Of a stretch of DNA of 64,000 nt, positions 34,669 through 46,038 are shown piece by piece; position 1 is the stretch's first letter, and each line of letters begins with the position of its first letter. Where the stretch lies: the NCBI GenBank assembly GCA_039707655.1, contig CM077665.1, positions 313,658,486 through 313,722,485 on the forward strand, given 5' to 3'. The position numbers and the translations under genes are program-made. The DNA is from Elymus sibiricus (Eukaryota > Streptophyta > Magnoliopsida > Poales > Poaceae). Under the pieces are notes generated by a model, which saw only the letters and a list, made by a program, of their open reading frames with translations, did not search any database and was not told where the DNA came from.

Positions 34669-35378
34669 TGGCGATTGGGGAGAAGCAAACTAGAGAAGCT
34701 ACGGGGAGGGAGGGAATGGATGTGATGTGGAGTCGCCAGCCGTGAGGGGTTATAAAGAAGGCCGGCAAGCATTGGGGGTTTGGGGGATTTCACCGAGCCG
34801 GTCGGGAACTTGCAGCGGTGCGCGCGAGAACCTGCGCAGTTGCGTGGGAACTAGCTCACCAACGCCTTTTTAAGACTATGCTTGGCCAAACGAAATGCAT
34901 GTTCGGTGCCAAAGCGTGCACTGGAATCTTTGGGCGGGAACGCGGTGACAAGATGTGACAGAGGAAGAAGAAATGATAAGTATACAAACGATTAATAAAA
35001 AATGTTTGCGTTTGTTATATAGCAAGCGCTAGTTCTCTACGCACCATCGCAAACCGCTCAATCATGAGGTTGCTCTTGGTTTAGGCGACCGTGGTACGCT
35101 CTGCTCGAACGCTCTCCCGGCGTCCATCCACACGCAAACGGTCACATACATTTGGGGTGCCATATGCATGCGGTTGCACCACGCCGGTGCCACCATGCAG
35201 TTACGTGTGCCACGATGCAGTTAAGCGCTGCAAAAACTGCCCTGCAGACGTGCTGAAATTCAAGGACGTTCTGGCGCCCACCCACTTATTCCTGCGGCCA
35301 TTTACTTTCATCTCTTCTGCCTTGTGATTGCGCCACACAAAACAAGAAGCACACACACACTCATCAAATATAGAGAGG

Positions 35379-36095
35379 ATGCACTCTTCATCTCTTCAAG
35401 CTTCCTGCTCGGATCCAATGGCGGCGATCCCAGCGGCTGCCGGCGTCGAGCGGCAGTTCACCATTGTTGTCAAAGTGGACACCCACATCAGGAAGACGTA
35501 CCTCTCAGTGGTGTACACCAACAACCCGGTCACGGTGGAGAACTCCATCGACACTATTGAGCAGCTTCTAGCTGATGATGACAAGTACAAAGTGGTCGAT
35601 TTGGACCTCAAGTACACCGGCGGTCGTGCCGGGTATGATCAGAAGGTTGTTGTTGCCCAGTTGTGCGGGTGCCATCACGTCCTCGTCTACCACTACTGCC
35701 TGGCCACAAGGCCTTGCAAGCGTTTCGCCAGGTTTATCAACAGCCACGACTACAGGTTCGCAACGATGGACACCACCAACGATCTAAAGGTGCTCAAGAC
35801 TTCGGGCTTGGCCAGCCAGAAGCTTGTCGACATCCAAGGGCAGTACAGGGTTTGGGGCAGCAATAAGAAGATGGACTCCCTGGTTGACCTCGCCAAGGCC
35901 ATCATCGACCCCTACTACGGAGACATGAAGGCCTAGTGCGACAAGGACAAGCCTGTCTGGCACAAGGCCTGGGTGAACAAACTGGATGAAGAACACGTCA
36001 AGTACGCAGCCAAGGACGCGTACACAAGCTACGTGATGTACAGGAGGATCATTGACATGAGGAAGTGCCTACTTCTTGCACATGGTGAGGGATAG
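35379..36095 (+). pseudogene. WRN/RNase D-like 3'-5' exonuclease gene in CACTA element A
   Basis: From MHSSSLQASCSDPM (ATG 35379) about 238 codons to TAG 36095, interrupted by an in-frame TAG at 35934-35936. It has the DEDDy exonuclease layout: Exo I at VVDLDLKYTG, where the catalytic pair should be D-x-E but Glu is Lys; Exo II at DTTNDLKVLKTSGL; Exo III beyond the stop, EEHVKYAAKDAYTSYVMYRR, with the Tyr-x3-Asp motif. Family members degrade DNA or RNA from the 3' end. The element B copy has GAG at the premature-stop site, so the ancestral codon was sense. Its gene end points to the CACTA terminus. Two independent lesions make it non-functional. Confidence 0.85.
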
Positions 36096-36269
36096 CCACA
36101 AGCAGAACAGTGGCGGCAACCGACATCAGAAGATGTACATGTTTCCATGATCGTCTACTTCTTGTAATTTTGTATTGAGGAATGTACATGTGTTGTGTAG
36201 TCACTTGTGTAATTGGATGTTCGATTTGGTAATGCAACTATGTTGTTGTTCTGTAGACAGAGCATATCT

Positions 36270-36840
36270 AGATGTTGTGCAAACAGGGCAAATGACATCT
36301 CACACGCTTAAACTAGGGAACACGTCAGTGATGATTTCATCAACCGCTGACAATTGTTTACCAGCAACCGTTTTCCCACAACATACACAACTTGTTAGGA
36401 GGAATCGCCTATGTTATTATCTGTCTTCCCACACGATTCTGATTACTGGCTTGTTTGTCAGGTATCACACACACCTTCTTAGGCTAGATCATTTGTGTTC
36501 TGCTGGATCAGTGCAAACAGTTTATCTGAATGAACTGTATGTCGTAAATCACCCACATATGTATTTGGTTAACCATTTGTGTTATTTTGGCTAATCGCAA
36601 ACGGTTCATGAGGACCAATTGTATGTCGTACATCGCACACATCTGTATTTGGTTGGCTGTTTGTGTTATTTTGGTTAATCGCAAACAGTTTATGAGTACC
36701 AATTGTTTGCCGCGTATCGCAGAAGCAACTTGTTCTGAATTGTATTTGATGGATCCACCATCGCACGCAATTCGCGTTATTGGTGACAGAGCTAGAACTA
36801 TACCGTTTGCGATTCATGCTTTGCACACAGTTTGGTTGAA
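36270..36840. repeat. Subterminal repeats of CACTA element A
   Basis: A diverged repeat of ~85 bp with the core TCGCAAACGGTTCATGA and TTGTGTTATTTTGGYTAATC (for example 36573-36610, 36657-36694), plus shorter matches at ~36280, 36505, 36764 and 36805. CACTA transposases bind subterminal repeat arrays of this kind. Confidence 0.75.
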
Positions 36841-36885
36841 GGGTCTCAGATTGATGTGTCGTCTTAGAATCTAACTTCAGTAGTG

Positions 36886-37158
36886 GATAAAATGTTAGAA
36901 GGAAAACAGAATAACATTCTGCAACTCCACTACGACACGAGGCATTTCTCTCACCTTCCGGGTACCATCATTGTGGAATTCGAGGACTTTTATCTCTTCT
37001 TCAACTTTGATGAGCTTGCTGTCACTCTTGTTAAATGCTTGATGTTGTAAGTACTTCACAAACTCTTATCAACTTCTTCATACAAGGCCGTAAACGAAAA
37101 AAGCTAATAGTATTGTATTCCTCTTAGGAGATTGATCGCGCAAAGATCATTAAGTGAG
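36886..37158 (+). pseudogene. Spliced-looking coding fragment between the two CACTA termini
   Basis: The plus strand is open through HYDTRHFSHLPGTIIVEFED, then FYLFFNFDELAVTLVKCLM, then meets a GTAAGT donor (37050) and a CTCTTAG acceptor (37122-37128) after which LIAQRSLSE continues in frame. This is what remains of the DNA that CACTA A and the LTR at 37159 inserted into. It resembles C-terminal parts of grass transposon proteins in my memory, possibly of the Ulp1-like class, but I cannot name it. Confidence 0.45.
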
Positions 37159-38220
37159 TGAGACGTCTCCAACGTATCGATAATTTATGAAGTATGCATG
37201 CCATATTTACGCATGTTTACAATATTTTTATACGGTTTTGATGCACTTTACATGATTTAATTGGAACTAACATGGATTGACGTTGTTTTCAGCAGAATTA
37301 CCGTGGTGTTGTTTTTTTGCAAAAAAATGAAAGTTCTCGGAATTCAACGAAACTTTTTGATGATTTTTTCTAGAAGGAAAGGGACACGGGAAGTTTCGAG
37401 GGAGTACCAGAAGACCCACAGGGGGCCCACAAGGCACTTAGGTGCGCCAAGGGGGTGGTCGTGCCGAGGTACCTTGTGGGCCCCCTGTGTCTCCTCTTCA
37501 GGTGATTCCAATGCCAAAAATTCCTATATATTCAAAAAAACCCGAAAGTTAATCTAGAACTTCCGCTCTGCCGGCACAACTCTCTGTATCGAAGAAATCT
37601 CATCCGGAGCCCTTTCTGGTACCCAGCCAGAGGGGGAAATCATCACTGGAGACCATCTTCATCATCCCGGCGGTCTCCATGACGAGGAGGGAGCAGTTCA
37701 CCTCCGGTGCTGAGGGTATGTACCAATATATATGTGTTTGATCTCTCTCTCTCTCTCTCTCTATCTATCTCTCTCTCGTGTTCTTGAGATGGCACGATCT
37801 TGATGTACCACAGCCTTTGTTAATATAGTTGGATCATATGGTGTTCTTTCCTCTCTATCTTGATGTGATGAATTCAGTCTTTCCCTTTGAAATCTCGTTA
37901 GGTTGGATTGAATACTTTGGATTTGAGAAGACTTGATGTATGTCTAGCATGTGGATGCCCATGGTGAAAATGGGGTGTTCTATTGATTCACTTGATATAT
38001 GTTTTGGTAATCAACTTGTGGATTCCCGCGTTGACATTGGGGTAATCTATGCATATGGGTTGATACACGTTCTTGTCCTACTTCCTCCGATAGAAATCTT
38101 GGGGTACTCTTTGAAGTTCTTTGTGTTGGATTGATATGATGAATCTAAAATTGTTTGATGCATGTCGAATAATTAACCCACGGATACTTGTGGTGACATT
38201 GGAGTATCTAGGTGACATTA
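37159..38220 (+). mobile_element. 5' part of a gypsy LTR
   Basis: It starts TGAGACGTCTCCAACGTATC, a start I associate with Athila-lineage gypsy LTRs of Triticeae, and continues with a typical late-LTR clause (GACATTGGAGTATCTAGGTG) up to 38220, where CACTA element B interrupts it. The remainder is not in the window. A (CT)n run lies at 37741-37777. No gene. Confidence 0.75.
37741..37777. repeat. (CT)n microsatellite
   Basis: Interrupted CT dinucleotide run with two CTAT imperfections. Confidence 0.9.
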
Positions 38221-38279
38221 CACTATTGCAAGAAGGTCCTAAGAAGACACATCAATCAGAGACCCTTCGATCAAACTAT

Positions 38280-38800
38280 GTGCGATCCATCAATCGCAAA
38301 CGGTATAGTTCTAGCTCCATCGCCAATACAGCAAACTGTGTGCAATGACTGGTCCATCAGGCACGATTCAGATGAGACTTGCGTGTGTGATGCACGACAT
38401 ACAGTTGGTCCTTATGAACTGTTTGCGATTAGCAAAGATAACACAAACAGTTCACAAAATACATATGTGTGCAAAGTACGGCATATAGTTCACTCGGATA
38501 AACTGGTTGCGCTGATCCAACAGAACACAAACGAGTTAGCATAAGAAGGTGTGTGTGATACCTGGGAAACAGTTCATTCATTAGATTTGTGTGGGAAGAC
38601 CAATAATAACCCAAACGATTCATCCGGACAAGTTGTGTGTGTTGTGGGCAGACGGTTGCTTGTAAACAATTGTATGAGATGTGAGTTGCTCTGTTTGCAC
38701 AATATCTATATGCTCTGCTTATAGAACACCAACATAGTTGCATAACCAACTTGAACATCCTATTACATAAGTCACTACACAACACATGTACATTCCTCAA
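38280..38800. repeat. Subterminal repeats of CACTA element B
   Basis: Inverted counterparts of 36270-36840: ATCGCAAACGGTATAG, TGCGATTAGCAAAGATAACAC, AACACAAACGAGTTAGC and similar units at ~40-90 bp spacing. Confidence 0.75.
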
Positions 38801-38885
38801 TATAAATTTACAAGAAATAGACGATCATCAAATCATTTTCTTCTTCTGATGACGGTTGCCGCCACTGCTCTGCTGGTGGCTATCC

Positions 38886-39592
38886 CTAGCCGTCTGTGGG
38901 AAGGAGGCACTTCCTCATGTCAACGATCCTCTTGTACATCTCGTAGCTTGTGTACGCGTCCTTGGTCGCGTACGTGATGTGTTCTTCATCAAGTTCATTC
39001 ACCCAGGCCTTGTGCCAGACAGACTTGTCCTTGCGCACTCAGCCTTCATGTCTCTATAGTAGGGGTTGATGATGGTCGTGGCGAGGCAACCAAGGAGTCC
39101 TTTTGCTTCTTTTTCCTTGCCACCCCAGACCCTGTACTGATCTTGGATGTTGACAAGCTTCTGGCAGGGCAAGCCCGAAGTCTTGAGCACCTTTAGATCA
39201 TTGGTGGTGTCCACCATTGCGAACCTGTAGTCGGGGTTGTTGACAAACCTGGTGAAATTCTCGCAAGGCCTTGTGGTTAGGCAGTAGTGGTAGACGAGCA
39301 CGTGATGGCGCACACACAACTGGGCGACGGCAACCTTCTGATCATGCCTGGCACAATCACCGATGTACTCAAGGTCGAAGCCGACCACTTTGTACTTGTC
39401 ATCCTTAGCAACCAGCTGCTCCAATGTGTTGATGGAGTTCTCCACCACGACCGGGTCTTTGGTGTACACCACCGAGAGGTCCGTCTTCCTGATGTGGGTG
39501 TCCACTTTGATAATAATGGCGAACTGCCGCTCGGCGCCGGCATCCGCCATTAGATCCGCGCGGGAAGGTTGAAGCGATGAAGAGATGTGCAT
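38886..39592 (-). pseudogene. WRN/RNase D-like 3'-5' exonuclease gene in CACTA element B
   Basis: Minus strand from MHISSSLQPSRADLM (ATG 39592); the ORF is open further upstream but the match to element A starts here. Exo I is intact (KVVGFDLEYIG, with the D-x-E pair), Exo II reads DTTNDLKVLKTSGL. After DMKAECA a single base is missing relative to element A (about 39034), shifting the frame before Exo III; the residues for that motif are still encoded in the other frame (about 38945-38975), ending at TAG 38886-38888. So this copy keeps the catalytic acid that element A lost but loses the third motif. Transcription points to the CACTA terminus. Confidence 0.85.
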
Positions 39593-40282
39593 CCTCTCTC
39601 TATTATTTGTCATCGTGGGTGTGCTTCTTATGTTGTGTGGACCGATCGGAACGTGGTAGAGATGAAGGTAAATGGTCGCGGGAATAAATGGGTGGGCACC
39701 GTACAGCTTGGAATTTTGGCATGTCCGCATGGCAGTTTTTGCAGCGCTTAACTGCATGGTGGCGCACGTATAACTACATGGTGGTGCCGGGTGTGGCGTA
39801 ACCGCATGCATATGGCACGCCAAACGTATGTGATCGTTCGCGCGTGGAGGGACGTCGGCAGAGCGCGCGCGCACGGACGAGAGCAGAGCACGCTGCGGCC
39901 GCCTCAACCGCCTCATGAGTAGAGCAGTTTGCGACGGTGCATACAGAACAACCATTTGCTATGTAATAGAACGCGAATGCTTTTTTATTATTAACCGTTT
40001 ATGTACTTGTCATTTCTCCCTCCTCTGTCCCGTCTTATCACCGCATTGCCGCCCGAGGATTCTAGTGCACGCTTCGGGAGCATGCAAGCGTTTCTTTTGG
40101 CCTTCCCGTTCCCGCGCAACCAAGCAGGTTCGCGCGCAAGCTTCCCGCCCGGCTTGCCGAAATCCCCCAAACCCCCAATGCTTGGCCACTTGCTTTATAA
40201 ACCCTCACGGTCGGTGTGTCCACATCTCATTCATCCCCTATCTCCACGTAGCTTCTCTAGTTTGCTTCTCCCCCAATCGCCA
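39593..40282. promoter_or_regulatory. Divergent promoter region between the two CACTA-borne genes
   Basis: About 690 bp separating the exonuclease ATG (minus) from the divergent ORF ATG (plus, 40283). TTTATAAA at 40194-40201 lies 82 bp before the plus ATG. The same arrangement is seen in element A between 34669 and 35378 (~710 bp), so the head-to-head layout predates both insertions. Confidence 0.6.
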
Positions 40283-40293
40283 ATGGCACCTGT

Positions 40294-40712
40294 TGATGGT
40301 GTCCTGGACTAGGGGGTACTCACCACGTCGTCTCCCGACCAGGGGGTCGGGCCGAGGACCCTCATGGTGGTTCACTAATGGGCCAGTTCGGACAATCCAT
40401 GATGCATACAAGGGAGATTCCACAAGACTTGGCGCACAAGACAAGGACTCCTCTAAACCCTTGGCCTCCGATACATTATATAAACAAAGGCCAGGCTAGT
40501 CAATAGACAATCTCAGATTCATTACAACAATCTCGTGGTAGATACATGTACTATGTACTATCCCCATATCACTACAATCAAAAGCAGGACGTAGGGTATA
40601 ATCTCCTCGAGAGAGCCCGAACCTGGGTAAAATCATGTGTCTATGTTACCATCGCTCCAAGACGCCTAGCTTAGGACCCCTACTACGAGATATGCTAGAT
40701 TCAGAACCGACA
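40294..40712 (+). repeat. 5' LTR of the LARD-like element
   Basis: 419 bp, direct repeat of 46039-46457, with only scattered differences. Confidence 0.92.
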
Positions 40713-41738
40713 TTGGTGCTTTCATTGAGAACCTGCTGGTAGTCACCACGGGGCGATAGGAATTCGGACCGTCTCCGGCGCGATCTACACATCGGAACTG
40801 AGCTTTGTTGTCGATGTCGGCATCTTTGTCGCCGGCTCGACTGGTCACCTCGGCTTGATCGACGACCGCGCTCCACGTCGGATCATCAAGATCAGACAGA
40901 CACTTTCATCATCACCATCTCCGATCTCTATGAAGATCATGGGGAATCATCCATGGAGCTCGGGGGCTCGATGTTAACATCGTCCTCAGGCAACCGTGCA
41001 GTTTTTTTGGACAGCGGATTCATGTTTGGCGTCCCCGCCTCCTCAAGCGTCGTTTTAACAATTGCTTCGATGGAGCTGTGCGGAATTGAGCCTACAACAA
41101 TCCTGTAAAATTTCATCATGTTCCAATGGAGGAATCTCCGACAAACTCCGATCTACAGGAGCCCTGTCAAATTTGGACGAGTTTAGGGCGAGGAGTCCAG
41201 CGTCTAGCTCGGACATCGTTTGAAAAATCCCACCGCTCATCGGCTGAGGAATTCCCATACCGATCACCCCTCCAAATTTCAGCTCGATCCAACCGTCTAA
41301 ACTCCGGGAAACGTCCGATGAGTACATCAATCTTCGGATATGTTTTCTGCGCGAAAACGAATCCGACCTGAATTCAGCTTTCTTCATGAACGGGATATTG
41401 GACATTCTTTTCGGAGAATTTTTTTTCTAGGGCATTGTGTGTTGTTTTCAAACAAGTGCCCACAAATTTTATGTCTTTTCCGAGGTGATATTCACTGTCG
41501 CGCCGATGTCAAACCGGCCCGACCACGTTGCTCCATGGCTACCGACCTGCGCCAACATCGACCGTGTCGTCGCTCAATCGAGCCGATGACAACCACCTCG
41601 GATCATCACCTCAGCGGGACGACCAAGTGTTCGACATCATGAAGGACAACTATTCGTCAAGACAATATCGTCGCCCCATGGATTAAAACGGATCGGGCGC
41701 GCCACCATCACTGCGCGGTCACTTTTAGAAAGCCGGCA
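40713..41738 (+). other. LARD-like element, 5' interior
   Basis: Leader-like region after the primer site. Short ORFs on both strands, none with a recognisable motif. Confidence 0.5.
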
Positions 41739-42335
41739 TTGACCGTGTCACAAATTCCGACCTGCGTCGGCATTGCCGCGCCGTCACTTCTTCCCACCAC
41801 GCCGACCTGCTTCATCACCTCAGCTAGACCGGGGGCTTCACCATCTCTTCATCAACCTACTCTGGAGACTTCGGCGTCACCAGCCGACCAGCTCCTCGCA
41901 TCAGGCAGCATTGTGCTTCACGCCGATGCGGCCGATCATCCCGTACAGATCAATAGCCTCGCCCCAGGACAGAAGATCAAGTTCGACAGCCTAGAGCACG
42001 GCGCCTACGCCCAGGGCGATCTGTTCCTTGCCGGGTTCACAGCCTCACCAGATGACCTCGGACATTCCGAAGCTTTTACTTCGGGCCACCTCCTTGACCC
42101 CGTTTCTGGATCGACCCCTATCCTGGATTCGGCTTTGAGCTCGGATCCGATAATTGCGTCTGAAAATCTGGGCTCGACCCTTACCCTGGATTCGGCTTCG
42201 AGCTCGGGTCCGATCACTGCGTCCGAAGACCAGGGCTCGACCTCGGCCGTGTACGCTCCCTGTGCTCAGGCGCAAGGGATCATCGAGCTTCCCCTAAAGG
42301 CTACTGCAAGCCCGACGCCTGAAGGCATCGACTAA
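41739..42335 (+). CDS. 198-codon ORF in the LARD-like element, unknown
   Basis: Starts MTVSQIPTCVGIAAPSLLPT. Low-complexity and acidic, rich in Ser, Ala, Pro and Asp. Residues ~120-185 contain an imperfect repeat of 21 residues (LDSALSSDPIIASENLGST, then LDSASSSGPITASEDQGST), encoded by a 63-bp tandem repeat. No zinc knuckle or gag helix pattern. It may be the remnant of a gag-position ORF or chance openness; nothing supports a function. Confidence 0.3.
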   Translation: MTVSQIPTCVGIAAPSLLPTTPTCFITSARPGASPSLHQPTLETSASPADQLLASGSIVLHADAADHPVQINSLAPGQKIKFDSLEHGAYAQGDLFLAGFTASPDDLGHSEAFTSGHLLDPVSGSTPILDSALSSDPIIASENLGSTLTLDSASSSGPITASEDQGSTSAVYAPCAQAQGIIELPLKATASPTPEGID

Positions 42336-45300
42336 CTATAGACGGTTGCATTGCACGGCAACGACGCACACTTGATTTCCTTGTAGTAGCAATTAAGTTG
42401 ATTCTCTTTTCCATGGAGAGTCACTTATCCTCATACGGGAGATTATGCCATGAAAGTCAAACCAAGGGGCGTTACATCGGGTGAATATCAGGTTTTGTTT
42501 TTCCTAACTATTCCCGCAGAACATAAAATTATTATTATGCACGGAATATTTTCTGTTGGTTTTGTATTGCATTATTTTGCAGATATATTCTATCAATATT
42601 CGTGTATGATGTCGGTTTGGCCGGCCTCTTGTGGATTTCCGACCTGTGTCAACATCAACCTCGCGCCAGATAATTGACCTCGACTACGGGATGTCGTGAC
42701 CTCGGCGAGCCGACGTCGTCATCCCGCCTCTGCCGACCTCGGCCCTCAGGCTATATTTTTTCTCATTATTTACTTCACTTAAGTTAATAAAGTAGAGGAT
42801 TTTTATTTGTTATTACTCTTGGATGCACTATATTGTGTGCACATGTAATTGACTTCGACTGGATCATGCGGTCACCTCGGCGTGCCGACATCGTCGTCCC
42901 GCCTCCATCAACCAAATTGTGTCGTCAACATGATCGACTAACGTGGGGGCTTCGCCATCACACTGCCGAACTACTCTGTCTCCTTGGCTGGACTGGAGGC
43001 TTCGCCTCGCCGCAGCAACCATGTTGCGTTGCCACTTCTCGACCCGAGCTCTTCGCTCGATTACCTCGGGCTTGGGGGCTGGGACCTCCGCCAGGCCAAG
43101 GACTACGTCTCCGTCCCACCACAACCCCGAACCGTACCGAGCACATTAACCAGTTAAGTCATTTTCGTGCTCAGCCGTTTTTGAAATTTTACTTTTTGTT
43201 CGGTTCAACCAAACATTATATTTTTTGCTAAACAAAAAAAAATTGTTAAAAACTTTCTTTGTTCAAAAATTTATTTAACTTGGGGCTCTTAAATTTATAT
43301 GAGTCATTTTTATAATAAATGTATTTTCTTCTTGGTCGTTGCAAAGTCTTTTTCTACTACTCCTTTTTTCGAAACTAGTGTGTGGTCAATAGCCGGATAG
43401 CCTGGTTTCTTTCTAAAGCCGCTCGAGTTTAGTTCGCTAAACAGGCCTCGGAGAAACACTCCACCTTCGGGATATGGAGGTTGAAGCCAAAAGCCGACCC
43501 GCTTGAAGTTCGGCGATCGGATGTATCATGTTAAAGCACGACCGGAGCACATATTAATTTTAAGACCAATTTCAGTTTGGCACAATAAAAACTTGATTCT
43601 ATTTAAACATAAAGTTTTTGCATAGGTATTTTGGTTTTTCGTAGCATAAATCTCGCAGTACAACGCCAGATGCATTTCGCGCATCGCCAATATTAAAGGG
43701 GGTCTGCGATTAGCACCGAACCCACCAAAACCAAGGTACTCCATGCACTCCTCGGCAAAATGTCCTCGGTATTTCCCATTTATATGCATTGATTTCGAGT
43801 TGTATCTTTGGTCTATAGCTGGATTGCCCGGCTCCTGTGCTTACCCCTTACGTTTCCGCTTTGTTCGGCTAAGGGGTAAAGGGAGAACCACTGCGATTGT
43901 CACTTCTGGTTTAACTGGTTAAGTGCCTTAGTTGGAGAAAGATGAAAGCTGACTGTCACAACAAGCGTAAATCGATCAGCGAACCGCAGGAGGTGTTCAA
44001 CCAAATGTAGCCGATCGAGGTTATCCGAGTAAAACGAAGGGCCCCTCTTTCTTGAAAAGGCCAAGTTGTGGGTGGTTCGACCTCGAATGATCCGTGGAGT
44101 CGACGTATACCGGGGGCTATTAAGTTGCCCCCAAACATATGCTCCTATGACTAAGTGAAAGTTATAAAGCCTGAATATCTGATTGCCTCGTTTCCACTAA
44201 CACAACCACCTCCGGGCACCGAGACGTCGGCTAAGGGTTGTCTTGTTTGTATGGAAACACCCTGCGTAGCATATACAAAGGGGTGAAAGACAACGATAGT
44301 CCACTTTCAGATTATAAACAGTCGCGACGAAGTCAAAATAAACCATACCGAGGGTTCCTTGTGGCACCTCGGCATAGATACATCGGGATTCCTGGAGAGC
44401 CCAACATATCATTAGCATTTGTATTTAATATATGAAAGCTTCTTTCCATAGTGATCGTTATAATGCCATAGATATGCATCAATTTGACTTAAGATTTTAG
44501 CCAAGCTGGGTTGCCTGGCTCCTGTTCTTACCCCCTATGTTCCTGATTGTTCGGCTAGAGGGTAAAGGGAGCACCTCTGTGATTGTTACTTCTGGGTCAT
44601 CTGGGTTAGTACCTCACACTGGGTGAAGCTGAAAGCTAGCCATCTTAAGAATATAATTGGTCGGCAACGACGGAAATGAAAATCTCGGTTCATTAAAGAC
44701 CACTGAGTTCGCCAACATTCCCCGAACTAAATCATCAATGTTTTCCTCCCACATTGATCGGAATTAAGGTTTCACGATCATGGTCAACATGATACCCTGG
44801 GAAAAGGAGCTTACAAATGAAATATTTTCCCAGAAGGTGTTTCTTACGTTAAATAGTAATATATAACATATCTCTTCGCGAACCTTTGTTTATAAAACCG
44901 TGTGGGTGGATTGTCTTGTTTGTCGTAAATCTTTGCCCAAGGCTTTATAAAGTAGGACAAACACTCCTTGGCTACTGGCCGAGGAGGTTGAAGCTGATGG
45001 TCGGTCAACAAAGTCTTGTACAATGCGGATCCGAGCAGTAATGATGTAAAGTACTTGGATACATAGTATCATTACACATAAATTGTGTCAAACGAAACAA
45101 AGTTTGTGTCAAACAAATATCAATCCTTAACTCGACCACCCTTGCCCAAATTAAGGCTCAGGGGCTACTGCATTGCCGATTTAATGCAGCAAAATCAAAG
45201 TGCAATACGGTGAGGAGATTCGATCCTCAGGTTGGTCGACCGCACCCAACCTCGGTCTCGGGAACTACTACGCATCGTGTTTTGTCCCTAAATATGCTGC

Positions 45301-46027
45301 CGAGCAAGAACTTGATACTCAGGCCGATTTCGCAAATCGACCTAAGTCTTAGGGGCTACTGGGATCAGCGGTTTTATTTTTATCCTTCAGGTGCATCTCG
45401 GGTTTTAGACCGACACACACCTTGAGGGCTACTGGTTATACAGCTCGTTAGAGAACAAATTACATCAATCGGAAAGAAATTCCACAAAAAACAGCCCGAG
45501 ACCGAGGTGGTGCACCAACTCGGAAGCGGTCCGGCATAAAGCTTGGCCGCAGTTTGGCGTTGGAGCTCGGCTGCAAAAAGGCACCTCGGAATCAGTCCGT
45601 CATAAAGCTCAGATGCGAATGGCTGGCTCCATAAAAGACTATTCCGGCATTTAAGCTCGGATGAACTCCTTCAAATTTTTAGAAACCGAGGTAATCTATG
45701 ACACCTCGGATGCCGACCAGAGTTGGAGCTCGACTGCAAAAAGACACCTCGGATACAGTTCGGCGTTGGAGCTCGGACGCAAGAGGATGCCGCCGCACGG
45801 GAAACACTTCAAACCCGAGGTGTGGCGTAAAAAATAACAAGGCATCGATAAAGGCTAAAAACTTAAAGGGCTCCTCGGATGCCCGACATGTGAACTCTTC
45901 GGATACACCTCGGCGATCCTCAAGATTGGAGATGGGAAGATTTGTTGAACCAGTTTTCAAGACCGACGGCCGAAGACGTAAAACAGTTCGGAAGAACCGA
46001 GGAGTGTCCCCAACTTGAAAACCGGTT
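42336..46027 (+). other. LARD-like element, non-coding interior with internal repeats
   Basis: No coding motif. A ~130-bp block (CTTACCCCTTACGTTTCC ... GGTAAAGGGAGAACCACT ... GAAAGCTGACTGTC) at ~43840-43960 recurs diverged at ~44525-44645. GTTGGAGCTCGGCTGCAAAA with CACCTCGGA recurs at ~45560, 45723 and 45767. GGGGCTACTG-type words occur at 45170, 45353 and 46031, the last being the functional-position polypurine tract. Confidence 0.6.
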
Positions 46028-46038
46028 CAGGGGGCTAC
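46028..46038 (+). other. Polypurine tract of the LARD-like element
   Basis: CAGGGGGCTAC directly precedes the 3' LTR start TGATGG. Confidence 0.7.

Larger units (their letters stand above)
34594..36885. mobile_element. Truncated CACTA element A carrying an exonuclease gene
   Basis: The right terminus ends CTTCAGTAGTG at 36885; read inward from it (minus strand) it is CACTACTGAAGTTAGATTC then AAGACGACACATCAATC, matching the left terminus of element B at 38221. Subterminal repeats with TCGCAAACRGTTYATGA-type motifs fill 36270-36840. Its other end is cut at 34594 by the copia LTR. It contains the exonuclease gene at 35379-36095 and the first codons of the divergent ORF (34594-34668). The whole segment matches element B in inverted orientation. 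Confidence 0.85.

Noticed and set aside
35324..35866. Alternative ORFs overlapping the exonuclease in other frames
   Set aside because: The exonuclease frame carries the recognisable Exo I/II/III motifs and matches the second copy; the others do not.
40238..40444. Minus-strand ORF across the LARD-like LTR junction, repeated at 45920-46189
   Set aside because: It is LTR sequence read on the opposite strand, duplicated because LTRs are.
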